Below are positions 54,205 through 63,665 of a stretch of DNA of 64,000 nucleotides, piece after piece. Each line of letters starts with the position of its first letter. The first letter of the stretch is position 1. Source of the stretch: an uncultured Flavobacteriaceae bacterium (GTDB lineage: Bacteria > Bacteroidota > Bacteroidia > Flavobacteriales > Flavobacteriaceae); the NCBI GenBank assembly GCA_943788165.1, contig CALSPF010000003.1:186001-250000 (forward strand). Direction: 5' to 3'. The position numbers and the translations under genes are program-made. The notes under the pieces were generated by a model. The model did no database searches, was not told the DNA's origin, and was given only the letters and a program-made list of their open reading frames with translations.

Positions 54205-55195
54205 TAATGGGATAATGGTCAGAGAAGTTTTCTTTAATCACTTCAAAAGTATTGACTTTAAAATCTTTATGGGTAAAAATAAAATCAATCCGTAATGGAA
54301 ATGAAGAGAAATAAAAAGTTTCGCCCAAGCCCTTTCCAGCAATAACAAACGCATCATTTCGATCTTTTGACAAAGCTTTATAAGCTTTTGAAAATTGTGT
54401 GTTATTCAAATCGGTACATACAATAGAAGGAAAATCATTGACAGATTCTACCGCATTGAACTGATCAATTTGCGTGAGCTGTTTTCGGAAAACTTCATCA
54501 AACTTTAATTGCAATGCTTCTGAATTAGGATTGGAGAACAAGCTGTCTTCTGCATTGATTCTAAACGATTCTAAGTGAAGATTATACACTCTTAAACGTT
54601 TGTTTCGGAAAGAAACATCCACAAAGGCGCCACTGTTGGTAGATGCTTCAAAATCAATATACCCCTGATCAAGAATGGGAAATTTAGAATAAATCGCTAA
54701 AGGAGACTTTCCCATTTCACGGCTAGGCTGAATATACTTATAGTCATAGGCATCCAAACGAGGTGCTTCAGACCTTGAGTATTCTTGCAAACAAAGCACA
54801 TCAGGATCTTTCTCAAGAATTAAATCTTCAATAGATGTAGCTATCGTAGAAGAATCTATCCAACGGTATTTATTGAACAGACGAACATTATAGCTCATCA
54901 CCGAAAATGTAGAACTACTCTTACGCACTGTGTTATTTGGAAATTGATACAACAGGCTCCACTCACCATAACCAATTAAAAATGCCCCCATAAACAGCAA
55001 GAAAGGCCATTTCATTTTCATTAGCCAATAACAGAACAGAAACAAATTGACTAACACAACAACGGGAATGAAAAGATTCAAAATTGAAAAATTGAATAGT
55101 GATGGGATACTACCCATGAGCATCAATTGAAAAACAAGTAAAAACCCGTTGAACGCAAGTAAACAATTTTCAACAAAATTAAATTTCATGCTCAA
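54182..55195 (-). CDS. Endonuclease/exonuclease/phosphatase-family membrane protein
   Basis: 337 residues. Three N-terminal hydrophobic segments (about 8-30, 35-57, 65-85), then an EEP domain: VMSYNVRLFN (about 103), DVLCLQEYSR with catalytic Glu (about 135), NLHLESFR (about 205), TDLNNTQFS (about 262), FIFTHK and SDHYPIITHLGW at the end. Acts probably on a phosphodiester or phospholipid substrate on the periplasmic side; true nuclease activity is not certain. Confidence 0.85.
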   Translation of the reverse strand: MSMKFNFVENCLLAFNGFLLVFQLMLMGSIPSLFNFSILNLFIPVVVLVNLFLFCYWLMKMKWPFLLFMGAFLIGYGEWSLLYQFPNNTVRKSSSTFSVMSYNVRLFNKYRWIDSSTIATSIEDLILEKDPDVLCLQEYSRSEAPRLDAYDYKYIQPSREMGKSPLAIYSKFPILDQGYIDFEASTNSGAFVDVSFRNKRLRVYNLHLESFRINAEDSLFSNPNSEALQLKFDEVFRKQLTQIDQFNAVESVNDFPSIVCTDLNNTQFSKAYKALSKDRNDAFVIAGKGLGETFYFSSFPLRIDFIFTHKDFKVNTFEVIKENFSDHYPIITHLGWD

Positions 55196-55203
55196 ATCTT
55201 CGA

Positions 55204-56064
55204 TTAATTTTTACCCGCTTTAAAAAGTAATTCTTTTTCTTCTTTAGACAAACTCTCATAACCAGAGTCGCTGATTTTATCGAGTATAGTGTCAATTTCT
55301 TTTTGTGATTTCACAGAAGAAGGCTGGCAAGATTTACGCTTAGCCTTGTGCACAGTTTCCATTGTTTTTTTGGATTTAAATATAGCTGTAATCGATTCAA
55401 TTACCCAATCAAAACCACGGCCAATGTCGTTGCCTTTTTGCAATTGAGAAGCATATAAAAACCCAAGGGCTGCTCCACCAATATGCGCTATGTGACCACC
55501 CGCATTCCCGGTAGGAATCTGCAATACATCCAGCACTACTAGACCTATTCCAAGGTACATTAGTTTTACGTTAAAGAACAAAAGACGGATTTCTTGATTA
55601 GGCATGTAAGCACAGCTGAAAATTAACACAGCCATTACCCCGGCTGACGCACCGACTAAACTAGGATAGTGTCCTTCGAATACAGGAAACAATGCATAGC
55701 TCAGCATAAAAACAACTCCACCCGCAATTATCCCAGAAAAATAAACATTTAGAAAACGCTTTGGAGAAAAGAGATTGAGGAAAAACTGTGCTGCATAGTA
55801 AAGCAACAGCATATTCCACAAAATATGCCCAAAACTGCCGTGTAAAAAACCATAACTAATCAACGTCCAAGGTTGAAAGATAAATGTAGACGGATGTGGA
55901 GAAAGTTCAAACCAACTGAAAAAAGTATGTTCAGGGAGGTTAAAAAGAAACAACAGTGTCTTAACAAAAAAAGGCAAGACAAAACAAATCACATTGATCA
56001 AGATGATTTTCTCGGCAATATTGAATTGATAAAAACGATTGATTAGGCGTTGTATGCTATTCAT
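55204..56064 (-). CDS. Rhomboid intramembrane serine protease 1
   Basis: 286 residues. About six membrane helices with HGSFGHILWNM (about 76), the serine motif GASAGVMA (about 138) and the catalytic His in HIAHIGGA (about 191). A hydrophilic C-terminal tail (about 210-286, Lys-rich, ending KEEKELLFKAGKN) is characteristic of flavobacterial paralogues. It cleaves transmembrane substrates; targets unknown. It starts 1 bp after rhomboid 2. Confidence 0.9.
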   Translation of the reverse strand: MNSIQRLINRFYQFNIAEKIILINVICFVLPFFVKTLLFLFNLPEHTFFSWFELSPHPSTFIFQPWTLISYGFLHGSFGHILWNMLLLYYAAQFFLNLFSPKRFLNVYFSGIIAGGVVFMLSYALFPVFEGHYPSLVGASAGVMAVLIFSCAYMPNQEIRLLFFNVKLMYLGIGLVVLDVLQIPTGNAGGHIAHIGGAALGFLYASQLQKGNDIGRGFDWVIESITAIFKSKKTMETVHKAKRKSCQPSSVKSQKEIDTILDKISDSGYESLSKEEKELLFKAGKN

Positions 56065-56065
56065 C

Positions 56066-56806
56066 TTAATTCCAACGGTTTTGATTGAATTGATTGCGCT
56101 TCCAATACATCATCATCACAAAACCTGTAATAGCCCCACCCACATGAGCAAAATGGGCAACTGGCCCCATGGAATAGGAAGTAAATCCGAAAAACAAATC
56201 GCCAAGAATTAAAATGGGAACAAAGTACTTTGCTTTGATTGGAAGGAAAGGTAAAAATATGATGCGCAACGGAACATTTGGAAACAAAAAGGCAAAGGCA
56301 ACGAGTATACCATAGAGGGCACCTGATGCGCCAACCATCGAAACCACATAAGAGTTGTAAAGCGATTGCACAGCATCACGCGAAACATGTTCCAGCCAAC
56401 CAAGATTCATGTCTCCAACCGCAAGGCTGTCTAAGATATCCTTAGAGGAGAAGCCAGCAGTTGTAAGCGTATCCATGATTGGGTAAAAAGAAACTGAGTA
56501 AGCGAATAACTGAAGTGCTGCTGCACCTAATCCGGCTGAGAAGTAATAGAATAAAAACTTTTTCTTTCCCCAAAGTTCCTCAAGTGGAGATCCAAACATC
56601 CAAAGGCCCAACATATTGAATAGAATGTGATTGAAACTTCCATGCATAAACATATGCGTAATGGGCTGCCAAAATTGAAAGGCGGGATTCACAAAAAAAT
56701 GAAGAGCCATCAAGTCATTGAAGAATGCACCATATAAATTGGATGCAAAAAAGAAAATTCCGTTAATGATTAATAGGTGTTTTACCGTATCTGTTATTCC
56801 CCGCAT
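56066..56806 (-). CDS. Rhomboid intramembrane serine protease 2
   Basis: 246 residues, six-helix core without tail. HGSFNHILFNMLGLWMFG (cited by HGSFNHI, about 54), ser motif GASGALYG (about 158) and catalytic His in HFAHVGGA (about 220). Its ATG overlaps the mutL stop by one base, and the other rhomboid follows, so mutL and both rhomboids form one transcript. The tandem pair is common in Flavobacteriia. Confidence 0.9.
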   Translation of the reverse strand: MRGITDTVKHLLIINGIFFFASNLYGAFFNDLMALHFFVNPAFQFWQPITHMFMHGSFNHILFNMLGLWMFGSPLEELWGKKKFLFYYFSAGLGAAALQLFAYSVSFYPIMDTLTTAGFSSKDILDSLAVGDMNLGWLEHVSRDAVQSLYNSYVVSMVGASGALYGILVAFAFLFPNVPLRIIFLPFLPIKAKYFVPILILGDLFFGFTSYSMGPVAHFAHVGGAITGFVMMMYWKRNQFNQNRWN

Positions 56807-58602
56807 CAGTTAAATTTTTTTTCCAATTCTTCTTTTGTCAAAGAAACAAAAATCTGACGATTATACGGCGAGAGCTGTGTCTCTTTACAAGCAAATAAAT
56901 CGTTAATCAACTGCTGTTGTTCTTCAATTTCTATACGCTTGCCGCGTTTAATGGATAGCGTTCTAGCAAGGGATTTTGCCACTAAGTCCGTTTGACTAAA
57001 GCTGTCTTCTGGGTGCTCGTTTGCCAGCGTCTCAAAAAGGTTCTCAAACACGCTAATGGCTTTGTTTTCTGAACAAATACTTGGAATACCAACAACCTCA
57101 ACATGATTATCTTTTAGATCTCCCAAACGAAAACCTACCTCTGTCAATAGAGAGGCATATTCCGCATAGAGGGCTTTTTGTATTGCATTCAATTCAATTT
57201 GAATAGGAAACAATAATTGCTGGCTAGAGGTCGATGCATGAGTGATGTTGGATAAAAACATTTCATATAACACACGCTCGTGTGCGCGTTCTTGATCAAT
57301 TAACAAAAGTGCTGCACCGGTTGAACTGACCACATAACGGTTCATCAATTGGAAAATTTTCTGAATCTCATTAGTAGGGACAGTGTCCATTGTTCCCAAT
57401 AAACTCATTGCAGCAGATTCTGTAGAACCAACTTCTTGATAAAGCGATTCCCACTGCGGGCTTATTTTTGATGAGAATGAATGGGTAGTTTTCTCTTGAA
57501 AAGGGTTGAAATCGCGATCAACTTCTATTTTGGGAGGTTTTGCATTTTGTTCAACTTTCCCATAAGAAACATCTAAATTTGAGTCGCGTTCAAAATCGAG
57601 CGTAGGGGCAACTTGAAACATTCCCAAGCTATGCTTAACTGCAGAACGAAGAATGGCAAATAAACTTTGTTCATTCTCGAACTTCACCTCTGTTTTTGTG
57701 GGGTGAATATTAATATCAATTGTGTGGGGTTCTAACTCAAAGAATAGGAAATAACCAGGATAACAACCATCGTGAAGTAAACCGTCATATGCCGTCATGA
57801 TTGCGTGATGCAAAAAGGAACTCTTCACGAATCTATTGTTGACAAAGAAAAACTGCATTCCTCTGCTTCGTTTTGCTGCTTCAGGTTTTAATACAAATCC
57901 ACGAATCCCTGACACCGTTGTTTGTTCTTCAACAGGCACCAATTTATCGTCTAATTTTACCCCAAAAATATGGGTCAAACGTCTCCGCAAATTTCCTGCG
58001 GGCAAATCGAACAATTCTGTACTCCCTTGGAGCATAGAAAAAGATATGTCTGGATGGGCAATCGCTACCCGATGAAATTCATCGATGATATGACGCAACT
58101 CTACCGTATTGGATTTCAGGAAATTTCTGCGTGCGGGTACATTAAAAAATAAATTACTCACCGACATTGAAGTGCCCATGGGCGCAACAAGTAATTCTTG
58201 TTTTTTAATTTCTCCTCCGCCAATTTTAATTTTAGTTGCAAGCTCATCTTCTTCCCGCTTTGTATGCATTTCAACTTGAGCAACAGCAGCAATAGAAGCT
58301 AGTGCTTCTCCACGAAAACCCTTGGTATGAAGAGCAAATAAATCGCCTGACTGCTTAATTTTAGATGTAGCATGACGTTCAAAGGCCAAGCGAGCATCGG
58401 TTGCACTCATGCCAATACCGTCGTCCACAACTTGAATGAGTTGTTTTCCTGCTTCTTTGATGATCAACTGAATTCTTGTCGCTTTAGCATCAATGGCATT
58501 TTCGAGTAACTCTTTTACTACAGAGGCAGGACGTTGAACAACTTCACCAGCAGCGATTTGATTGGCCACATGGTCTGGGAGCAAAGCAATAACATCTTCC
58601 AT
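56806..58602 (-). CDS. mutL: DNA mismatch repair protein MutL
   Basis: 598 residues. GHKL ATPase: NAIDAKAT (about 36), DDGIGM (about 59) and GFRGEALASIA (about 94). The transducer domain contains IHPTKTEVKF (about 301). The C-terminal dimerisation domain (about 410-598) includes DQERAHERV; in MutL endonucleases a DQHAxxER motif binds metal, so the slight departure DQERAHER is noted. Couples MutS recognition to strand repair. Confidence 0.95.
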   Translation of the reverse strand: MEDVIALLPDHVANQIAAGEVVQRPASVVKELLENAIDAKATRIQLIIKEAGKQLIQVVDDGIGMSATDARLAFERHATSKIKQSGDLFALHTKGFRGEALASIAAVAQVEMHTKREEDELATKIKIGGGEIKKQELLVAPMGTSMSVSNLFFNVPARRNFLKSNTVELRHIIDEFHRVAIAHPDISFSMLQGSTELFDLPAGNLRRRLTHIFGVKLDDKLVPVEEQTTVSGIRGFVLKPEAAKRSRGMQFFFVNNRFVKSSFLHHAIMTAYDGLLHDGCYPGYFLFFELEPHTIDINIHPTKTEVKFENEQSLFAILRSAVKHSLGMFQVAPTLDFERDSNLDVSYGKVEQNAKPPKIEVDRDFNPFQEKTTHSFSSKISPQWESLYQEVGSTESAAMSLLGTMDTVPTNEIQKIFQLMNRYVVSSTGAALLLIDQERAHERVLYEMFLSNITHASTSSQQLLFPIQIELNAIQKALYAEYASLLTEVGFRLGDLKDNHVEVVGIPSICSENKAISVFENLFETLANEHPEDSFSQTDLVAKSLARTLSIKRGKRIEIEEQQQLINDLFACKETQLSPYNRQIFVSLTKEELEKKFN

Positions 58603-58605
58603 GAA

Positions 58606-58896
58606 CTATTGTCTAAAGATGGATAAATCAAAATCAATGATGAAAAGAAATATTAAGCACAAGACCGCAATAATAATCAACAACAAGGGAGAAAATGCGC
58701 GATTGCTTCTCGTACGACTTTCCAGTCGTGCTTCTTCCCATTTCTTGCCTATATCATTGGCGTTATATGTATCTCTGTATTTTGAGAATTTGGAATCAAA
58801 TTCATAAATATTTGAAATCTCTTTCCCCTCATAGTAGCGCGGAGTATAGTTGTATCTGTGGTTTTTATTAAGCTTAAAAAGAGATGACTTAAACAT
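58606..58896 (-). CDS. Small C-terminally anchored membrane protein between ribH and mutL
   Basis: 96 residues. A charged, tyrosine-rich N-terminus (NHRYNYTPRYYEGK, KWEEARLESRTRSNR) and a single membrane helix near the C-terminus (about 68-90). It is often labelled 'riboflavin synthase subunit beta' in Flavobacteriia only because it sits by ribH; nothing in the sequence supports that. Likely an inner-membrane protein with a cytoplasmic N-terminus; 3 bp before mutL. Confidence 0.7.
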   Translation of the reverse strand: MFKSSLFKLNKNHRYNYTPRYYEGKEISNIYEFDSKFSKYRDTYNANDIGKKWEEARLESRTRSNRAFSPLLLIIIAVLCLIFLFIIDFDLSIFRQ

Positions 58897-58964
58897 TTAT
58901 TTTCTTTGACCTAAATGTACATTTTTTTCAGAAAAATCAAGAAAAAATAAAGCGTTAAAAAAAG

Positions 58965-59447
58965 CTATTTTTTGGCTAAATGAGACATTTTGATTGCAGT
59001 GACTGCAGCTTCAACTCCCTTATTCCCATGAATTCCACCACTTCGATCAATTGACTGTTGTAAGGTATTGTCTGTTAAAACGCAAAAAACAACCGGCTGT
59101 TTTGAGGAAAGATTTAAAGACACAATCCCTTGAGTTACTCCTTGACAAACAAAATCAAAGTGTTTAGTTTGCCCTTGAATTACACTCCCGATAACTATGA
59201 CAGCATCTACTTGCTTCTCAAGAGCTTTCTTTGCACCAAAGACCAATTCGAAGCTTCCGGGAACTTGAGTTGTTTGAATATCATCTTCGAGAACACCACA
59301 ATCAACTAAGGCAGTGTGTGCACCTATACAAAGGTTGTTGGTGATTTGCGCATTCCATTCTGCAACTACTAACGCAATCTTTAGTCCCTTTCCAGAAGGA
59401 ACGTCCTTTGGGTCAAAATCAGAAAGATTATTGAGGGCTGTAGCCAT
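58965..59447 (-). CDS. ribH: 6,7-dimethyl-8-ribityllumazine synthase
   Basis: 160 residues. VAEWNAQIT (about 29), VPGSFELVFGAKKAL (about 61), VIVIGSVIQGQTKHFDFVC (cited by GSVIQGQTKHFDFV, about 86-99, with the catalytic His) and NKGVEAA (about 143). Condenses 5-amino-6-ribitylaminouracil with dihydroxybutanone phosphate, the penultimate riboflavin step; forms icosahedral or pentameric assemblies. 3 bp downstream of the TPR protein gene. Confidence 0.95.
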   Translation of the reverse strand: MATALNNLSDFDPKDVPSGKGLKIALVVAEWNAQITNNLCIGAHTALVDCGVLEDDIQTTQVPGSFELVFGAKKALEKQVDAVIVIGSVIQGQTKHFDFVCQGVTQGIVSLNLSSKQPVVFCVLTDNTLQQSIDRSGGIHGNKGVEAAVTAIKMSHLAKK

Positions 59448-59450
59448 GTA

Positions 59451-60212
59451 TTATTGATTTTCTAGACGCCCAATTTGAATTTCGATCTGCTGAGCTTCAG
59501 GTGCATTAGAATAATCGCTTTGAATACGCTCAAAGTAACCCAATGCCTCACTGTTTTTATTTAAGCTTGCGCTAATGATACCCGCTTTGAATAAATATTT
59601 AGGTGTCGTAAAATCATTTGAGCTTGCATTGAATGCTGCTTTGTAATTGGCCAATGCATTTTCGTCTTGACCAAGTTGAGCAAAGGCATCGCCAAGGGCG
59701 CCCTTTGCCAATGAAGACAACAATACATCATCAGAGCTAAAATTGCTCAAATAGTCGATTGCTTTTTCATATTCTTTAATATTGATATAGGCCATCCCCG
59801 TACTGTAGTTAGCTAATGCTGCAGCGGGAGTACTTCCATAATTTTCGATAATGTCCAAAAAACCGTATTTACCTTCACCACCATTGATGGCACGTAGGTA
59901 CATTGCTTCTGAAGACTCTTCATTAACAGCAATATTAAAATAGTATTGCGCTTGATTGAGCTCAGTAACGGCATCTGCCTTTTGAGGAGTAATCACATAG
60001 GTGTCATAGGTCAGGTAACCTAGGACTCCAATCGTAATAACGCCAATAAGGGCTAAAATTATATTTTGGTGTTTTGCGACAAATTCCTCTGTTTTCGAAG
60101 CACTTGCATCTAAGGTTTCAAAAACCTCTGCTGTTGTGCTTTCTATTTCTTGTTCGGAAAGTTGCGGTGAGTTAACCGATTTTTTTGCTCCGCGTTTTTT
60201 GTAAGTGGCCAT
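59451..60212 (-). CDS. Tetratricopeptide-repeat membrane protein (YfgM-like)
   Basis: 253 residues. Cytoplasmic basic N-terminus (KKRGAKK), a membrane helix (about 49-70, IILALIGVITIGVLGYLTY), then four or more TPR-like helix pairs (SSLAKGALGDAFAQLGQDENAL, KYLFKAGIISASLNKNSEALGY, each cited by its start). The domain matches the YfgM/BamD-adjacent type, a periplasmic chaperone-like adapter at the translocon. A TATTTTTG-type -7 element lies at 60233-60240 on the minus strand. Function in this organism not proven. Confidence 0.8.
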   Translation of the reverse strand: MATYKKRGAKKSVNSPQLSEQEIESTTAEVFETLDASASKTEEFVAKHQNIILALIGVITIGVLGYLTYDTYVITPQKADAVTELNQAQYYFNIAVNEESSEAMYLRAINGGEGKYGFLDIIENYGSTPAAALANYSTGMAYINIKEYEKAIDYLSNFSSDDVLLSSLAKGALGDAFAQLGQDENALANYKAAFNASSNDFTTPKYLFKAGIISASLNKNSEALGYFERIQSDYSNAPEAQQIEIQIGRLENQ

Positions 60213-60292
60213 GATCTATGTGTTAAAGAACCCAAAAATAAACTTTTTATTCCAATCGTAAAAGAGACTTTGTGTTTCTTATCTTAGCAGCA

Positions 60293-61375
60293 ATGAAATT
60301 AGCATCACTTTCTTTAACAAACTATAAAAATATTGAAGCCTCTTCCTTCGTTTTTGACAAACGAATCAACTGTTTTATAGGAAAAAACGGCGTGGGGAAA
60401 TCCAATGTATTGGATGCAATATATCATTTGTGTTTCGGAAAGGGTTATTTTAATACGTCTGCAGTCCAGAATATTCAGTTTGGAAAAGAGTTTTTCCTTT
60501 TGGAAGGTCAGTTTAATCGAGATGAACGTGATGAGAAAATTATTTGTAGCCTAAAAAAGGGCAATAAAAAAACCATCAAGCGCAATGGAAAGGCCTATGA
60601 TCGTATGGCAGACCATATTGGCCTCCTCCCATTGGTTATCATTTCTCCTGCCGATAGAGATTTAATTGTTGAGGGAAGCAGTACGCGAAGAAAATTCATC
60701 GACGGAGTCATGGGGCAAACCGACAAGGCTTATTTACTTGATCTACTGAACTACAATAAAGCCATTTCGCAGCGCAATGCCCTGCTAAAATACTTTGTAG
60801 CCAATCAAACCTTTGAACGCGAAACACTGGATATTTACAATGATCAAATTATTGCAGGGGGGACCCGTATTTTTGACAAAAGGAATACTTTCTTGACAGA
60901 GTTTATTCCCATTGTAAAGAAACATTACCAAAGCATTAGTCAAAGTGATGAGAAAGTCGATATTATTTACCAAAGTGATCTGCATAACACAGATTTTAAA
61001 ACGCTTTTAGAACAAAACTTACCCAAAGACCGAGCGGCGCAGTTCACCACCGCTGGACCACACAAAGAGGACTTAGAATTCACCATACACGCACAACCCA
61101 TTAAAAAATTTGGTAGTCAAGGGCAACAAAAATCTTTTTTAATCGCCCTAAAACTGGCACAATTTGACTTTATAAAAAAACAAGCGGGAGTTTCTCCTAT
61201 TGTTTTATTGGATGATGTTTTTGATAAGTTAGATCAAGAAAGGGTATCCTTGATCATGCAATTGGTTGAAAGCAATCACTTTGGTCAGTTGTTTTTGTCA
61301 GACACACATCAAGAGAGAACATTGTCTGCACTAAAAACAACACAATTATCCTATAAATTATTCGAGCTATCATAG
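60293..61375 (+). CDS. recF: DNA replication and repair protein RecF
   Basis: 360 residues from the ATG at 60293; the ORF is open from 60272 but the family begins at MKLASLSLTNYKNI. Walker A GKNGVGKSN (about 30-38), signature-like SQGQQKSFLIALKLAQ (about 275), and Walker B PIVLLDDVFDKLD (about 300). SMC-like ATPase that loads RecA at single-strand gaps via RecOR. Divergent from the TPR gene; the downstream lipoprotein and DUF721 genes may be in its operon. Confidence 0.93.
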   Translation: MKLASLSLTNYKNIEASSFVFDKRINCFIGKNGVGKSNVLDAIYHLCFGKGYFNTSAVQNIQFGKEFFLLEGQFNRDERDEKIICSLKKGNKKTIKRNGKAYDRMADHIGLLPLVIISPADRDLIVEGSSTRRKFIDGVMGQTDKAYLLDLLNYNKAISQRNALLKYFVANQTFERETLDIYNDQIIAGGTRIFDKRNTFLTEFIPIVKKHYQSISQSDEKVDIIYQSDLHNTDFKTLLEQNLPKDRAAQFTTAGPHKEDLEFTIHAQPIKKFGSQGQQKSFLIALKLAQFDFIKKQAGVSPIVLLDDVFDKLDQERVSLIMQLVESNHFGQLFLSDTHQERTLSALKTTQLSYKLFELS

Positions 61376-61394
61376 ATTTTTATACCTTCGAAAA

Positions 61395-61814
61395 ATGAGA
61401 TCAATCCACATTTATGCCACCTGTATATGCCTCCTTTTTTTTACAGGTTGCTCTAGCACAAATGCACCAGACTTGGCGCAGCTTCCCGGGTATTGGGAAA
61501 TTGAAGCAGTTCATGCTCATGGGGAAGTATTTGCCCCAAAAGGTGCTGCACCTGCGGTAGATTTCTATCATTTAAAAGCGGACAGCATTGGGTATAAAAA
61601 GAAGATGGCCCCAACATTCAAGGGCTTTTACCAAAGTTCTGAAAATCAAATAGCTTTTTCGGTTCTAAAAGAAGGGCAGCGTTTTTATCTTCACTTTGAT
61701 TCTGCTTTAATTCCTTGGAAGGAAGAAATTTTATCGATTAATGCCGGGCAGATGGTCTTATTCCATAATGACAAGGAATACCACTACAAACGTCATCAAA
61801 AAATAACGCTTTAA
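61395..61814 (+). CDS. Small lipoprotein of unknown function
   Basis: 139 residues; lipobox FFTGC (Cys19). After the linker, residues 28-139 form a single lipocalin-like beta-barrel beginning PGYWEIEAVHAHG. It is typical of the many lipocalin-type lipoproteins in Flavobacteriia that lie between recF and DUF721. No function can be assigned. It ends 1 bp before the next gene. Confidence 0.65.
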   Translation: MRSIHIYATCICLLFFTGCSSTNAPDLAQLPGYWEIEAVHAHGEVFAPKGAAPAVDFYHLKADSIGYKKKMAPTFKGFYQSSENQIAFSVLKEGQRFYLHFDSALIPWKEEILSINAGQMVLFHNDKEYHYKRHQKITL

Positions 61815-61815
61815 A

Positions 61816-62118
61816 ATGAGTCAAAAGAAACGATCGTTTGAACCAAAGCCTATCCAAGATGTTTTACATCAAATCACTGAACAACGTAATTTAGCTAAAG
61901 GACTAAATGAACTCAAAGTAAAACAAGCGTGGGAGGCAACGGTTGGGAACAATGTAATGCAGTTTACCCAAGAACTGTCGCTTCGTGGAAAAACCCTTTA
62001 TATTCACCTCTCTTCTGCACCACTTCGAGAAGAGTTATCCTTCGGAAAAGAAAAAATCCTAAAACATCTTAACGATACTTTAGGATTTGATGGTATCCAA
62101 AAAATTGTTTTACGCTAG
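61816..62118 (+). CDS. DUF721 (DciA-like) protein
   Basis: 100 residues. DUF721 core: [13 protein letters not shown] (about 35-47), [22 protein letters not shown] (cited by [10 protein letters not shown], about 63-73). DciA proteins, the DUF721 founders, load the replicative helicase DnaB in bacteria lacking DnaC; position next to recF is typical. A loader role here is inferred. The 3' end overlaps ndk by 4 bp. Confidence 0.8.
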   Translation: MSQKKRSFEPKPIQDVLHQITEQRNLAKGLNELKVKQAWEATVGNNVMQFTQELSLRGKTLYIHLSSAPLREELSFGKEKILKHLNDTLGFDGIQKIVLR

Positions 62119-62534
62119 AATAATTCTCGACCAGCGAAATGAAATGTGCCTTCAATGGCTGCATTGTCATTGCTATCTGAACCGTGCACAGCGTTTTCAC
62201 CAATAGAGGTTGCATAGAGTTTACGGATGGTTCCATCGGCTGCATCAGCAGGGTTAGTCGCTCCTATTAGAGTTCTAAAATCGTCTACAGCATTTTCTTT
62301 TTCTAAAATTGCGGCAATAATTGGACCGCTAGACATAAAGTTAACCAATTCACCGAAAAATGGACGCTCGCTGTGAACGCTATAAAAAGCTTCAGCATCT
62401 AAAGTAGAAAGTTGTGTTTTCTTCAAGGCAACAATACGAAAGCCAGCGGCTGTAATTTTTTCGAGAATTGCACCAGTATGACCATTCTTAACCGCATCGG
62501 GTTTAATCATGGTAAAAGTTCTGTTGGTTGTCAT
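62115..62534 (-). CDS. ndk: Nucleoside-diphosphate kinase
   Basis: 139 residues from the ATG at 62534; an in-frame ATG at 62558 would put coding sequence over the promoter. [10 protein letters not shown] (about 5-14), [15 protein letters not shown] (about 58-72) and the active-site motif NAVHGSDS with catalytic His (about 114-121). Exchanges phosphate among nucleoside di- and triphosphates. The promoter element TACATTTG lies at 62556-62563 on the minus strand. Confidence 0.95.
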   Translation of the reverse strand: MTTNRTFTMIKPDAVKNGHTGAILEKITAAGFRIVALKKTQLSTLDAEAFYSVHSERPFFGELVNFMSSGPIIAAILEKENAVDDFRTLIGATNPADAADGTIRKLYATSIGENAVHGSDSNDNAAIEGTFHFAGRELF

Positions 62535-62555
62535 AGTCGTTTTTTTTTTGTGCTG

Positions 62556-62563
62556 CAAATGTA
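62556..62563 (-). promoter_or_regulatory. -7 element of ndk
   Basis: Minus-strand TACATTTG (plus-strand CAAATGTA), 22 bp from the ndk ATG. A second copy, TATATTTG (62566-62573 on the minus strand), sits 2 bp further upstream. Confidence 0.5.
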
Positions 62564-62639
62564 GGCAAATATATCACGAAATGCGAAAAGCCTTCTCCAA
62601 TAAAAGAGGGGGAATGTTTTCTTTCTCTTGCAGCATTTG

Positions 62640-62647
62640 TATATTTG
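62640..62647 (+). promoter_or_regulatory. -7 element of nrnA-gldI, close to the start codon
   Basis: TATATTTG ends only 7 bp before the ATG at 62655. With the usual 5-8 bp distance to the start point, the transcript would be leaderless or nearly so. No clear TTG at -33. Confidence 0.45.
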
Positions 62648-62654
62648 ACCTGTT

Positions 62655-63665
62655 ATGCAAGAAGAATTTATTGATCAGCTTTCCACCTTACTTTCCACTC
62701 CTAAAAAATGTGTGATTTTTCCTCACAAAAACCCCGATGGTGACGCTCTGGGTAGTACCCTAGCTTTGGGGCATTTCTTACAACAAAAGGGACACGATTG
62801 TCAAATTATTTCTCCAAATGAATATCCAAAATTCCTCGCATGGATGCCAGGGCAAGAAAATATTTTGTGCTTTAACAAAGAGGAATTAAAATGTCGAGCC
62901 TATATCGAAGATGCAGATATTTTTTTCACCCTTGACTTTAACGCACTTGGACGAATAGCACCTATTGATCAATGGATTCAAAAGACTGATACGCCAATTA
63001 TCATGATCGATCATCATGAGGCACCACAAGACTATGCTGCGTTGATGTATTCTGATCCAGCATTGGGATCAACATCTGAAATGGTCTATAATGTTCTAAG
63101 TGAATTAGACGCTGAAGCCATTACCCAAGAAATTGCAAGTTGTATCTATACGGGAATAATGACTGATTCTGGTTCCTTCCGGTTTTCGTCTACCACAGCA
63201 AGAACGCACAGAGTAGTAGCAAATTTACTTGACAGCGGAATTAATCACAGTAAAATTCATCAACACATATACGATAGTTATCGTTTTGAGCGCCTACAAC
63301 TTTTGGGCCTTGGATTGAAAAACCTAAGACGTGTAGATAAACTACAAGCGGTATACATGCACATAAGTCATTCAGAATTAGACGCCTGTGATTTTCAAAA
63401 AGGAGATACCGAGGGTTTTGTGAATTATGGACTGAGTCTCGATGGAGTCAAACTTGCCATCATAATGATTGAAAATAAACAAGAGGGAATCATTAAAATG
63501 TCTTTCCGCTCTAAAGGGGATTTTGATGTCAATGCGTTTGCACGAAAGCACTTTAACGGAGGTGGACATGTTAATGCCGCCGGAGGAATGTCTCCTCTTT
63601 CGCTAGATGAAACAAAAGATAAATTACACCAAATTATTCTTCAATACAGCTCCAATCTTTCATGA
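62655..63665 (+). CDS. nrnA: DHH/DHHA1 phosphoesterase, oligoribonuclease/pAp phosphatase (NrnA-like)
   Basis: 336 residues. Motifs: HKNPDGDALGS (about 24), DIFFTLDFNALGR (about 88-100), the DHH box MIDHHEAP (about 116-123), TGIMTDSGSFRFS (about 173) and the DHHA1 GGGHVNAAGG (about 308). Degrades short oligoribonucleotides and 3'-phosphoadenosine 5'-phosphate in the cytoplasm. The last codons overlap the ATG of gldI (ATGA), the usual pairing in gliding Flavobacteriia. Confidence 0.9.
   Translation: MQEEFIDQLSTLLSTPKKCVIFPHKNPDGDALGSTLALGHFLQQKGHDCQIISPNEYPKFLAWMPGQENILCFNKEELKCRAYIEDADIFFTLDFNALGRIAPIDQWIQKTDTPIIMIDHHEAPQDYAALMYSDPALGSTSEMVYNVLSELDAEAITQEIASCIYTGIMTDSGSFRFSSTTARTHRVVANLLDSGINHSKIHQHIYDSYRFERLQLLGLGLKNLRRVDKLQAVYMHISHSELDACDFQKGDTEGFVNYGLSLDGVKLAIIMIENKQEGIIKMSFRSKGDFDVNAFARKHFNGGGHVNAAGGMSPLSLDETKDKLHQIILQYSSNLS

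Noticed and set aside
58606-58896. Riboflavin synthase beta subunit for the small membrane protein
   Set aside because: The true lumazine synthase is the separate gene at 58965-59447; this protein has a membrane helix and no resemblance to it.
48964-61375. Replication origin near parAB and recF
   Set aside because: No dnaA or dnaN gene and no cluster of DnaA boxes seen; parA and recF are 11 kb apart.
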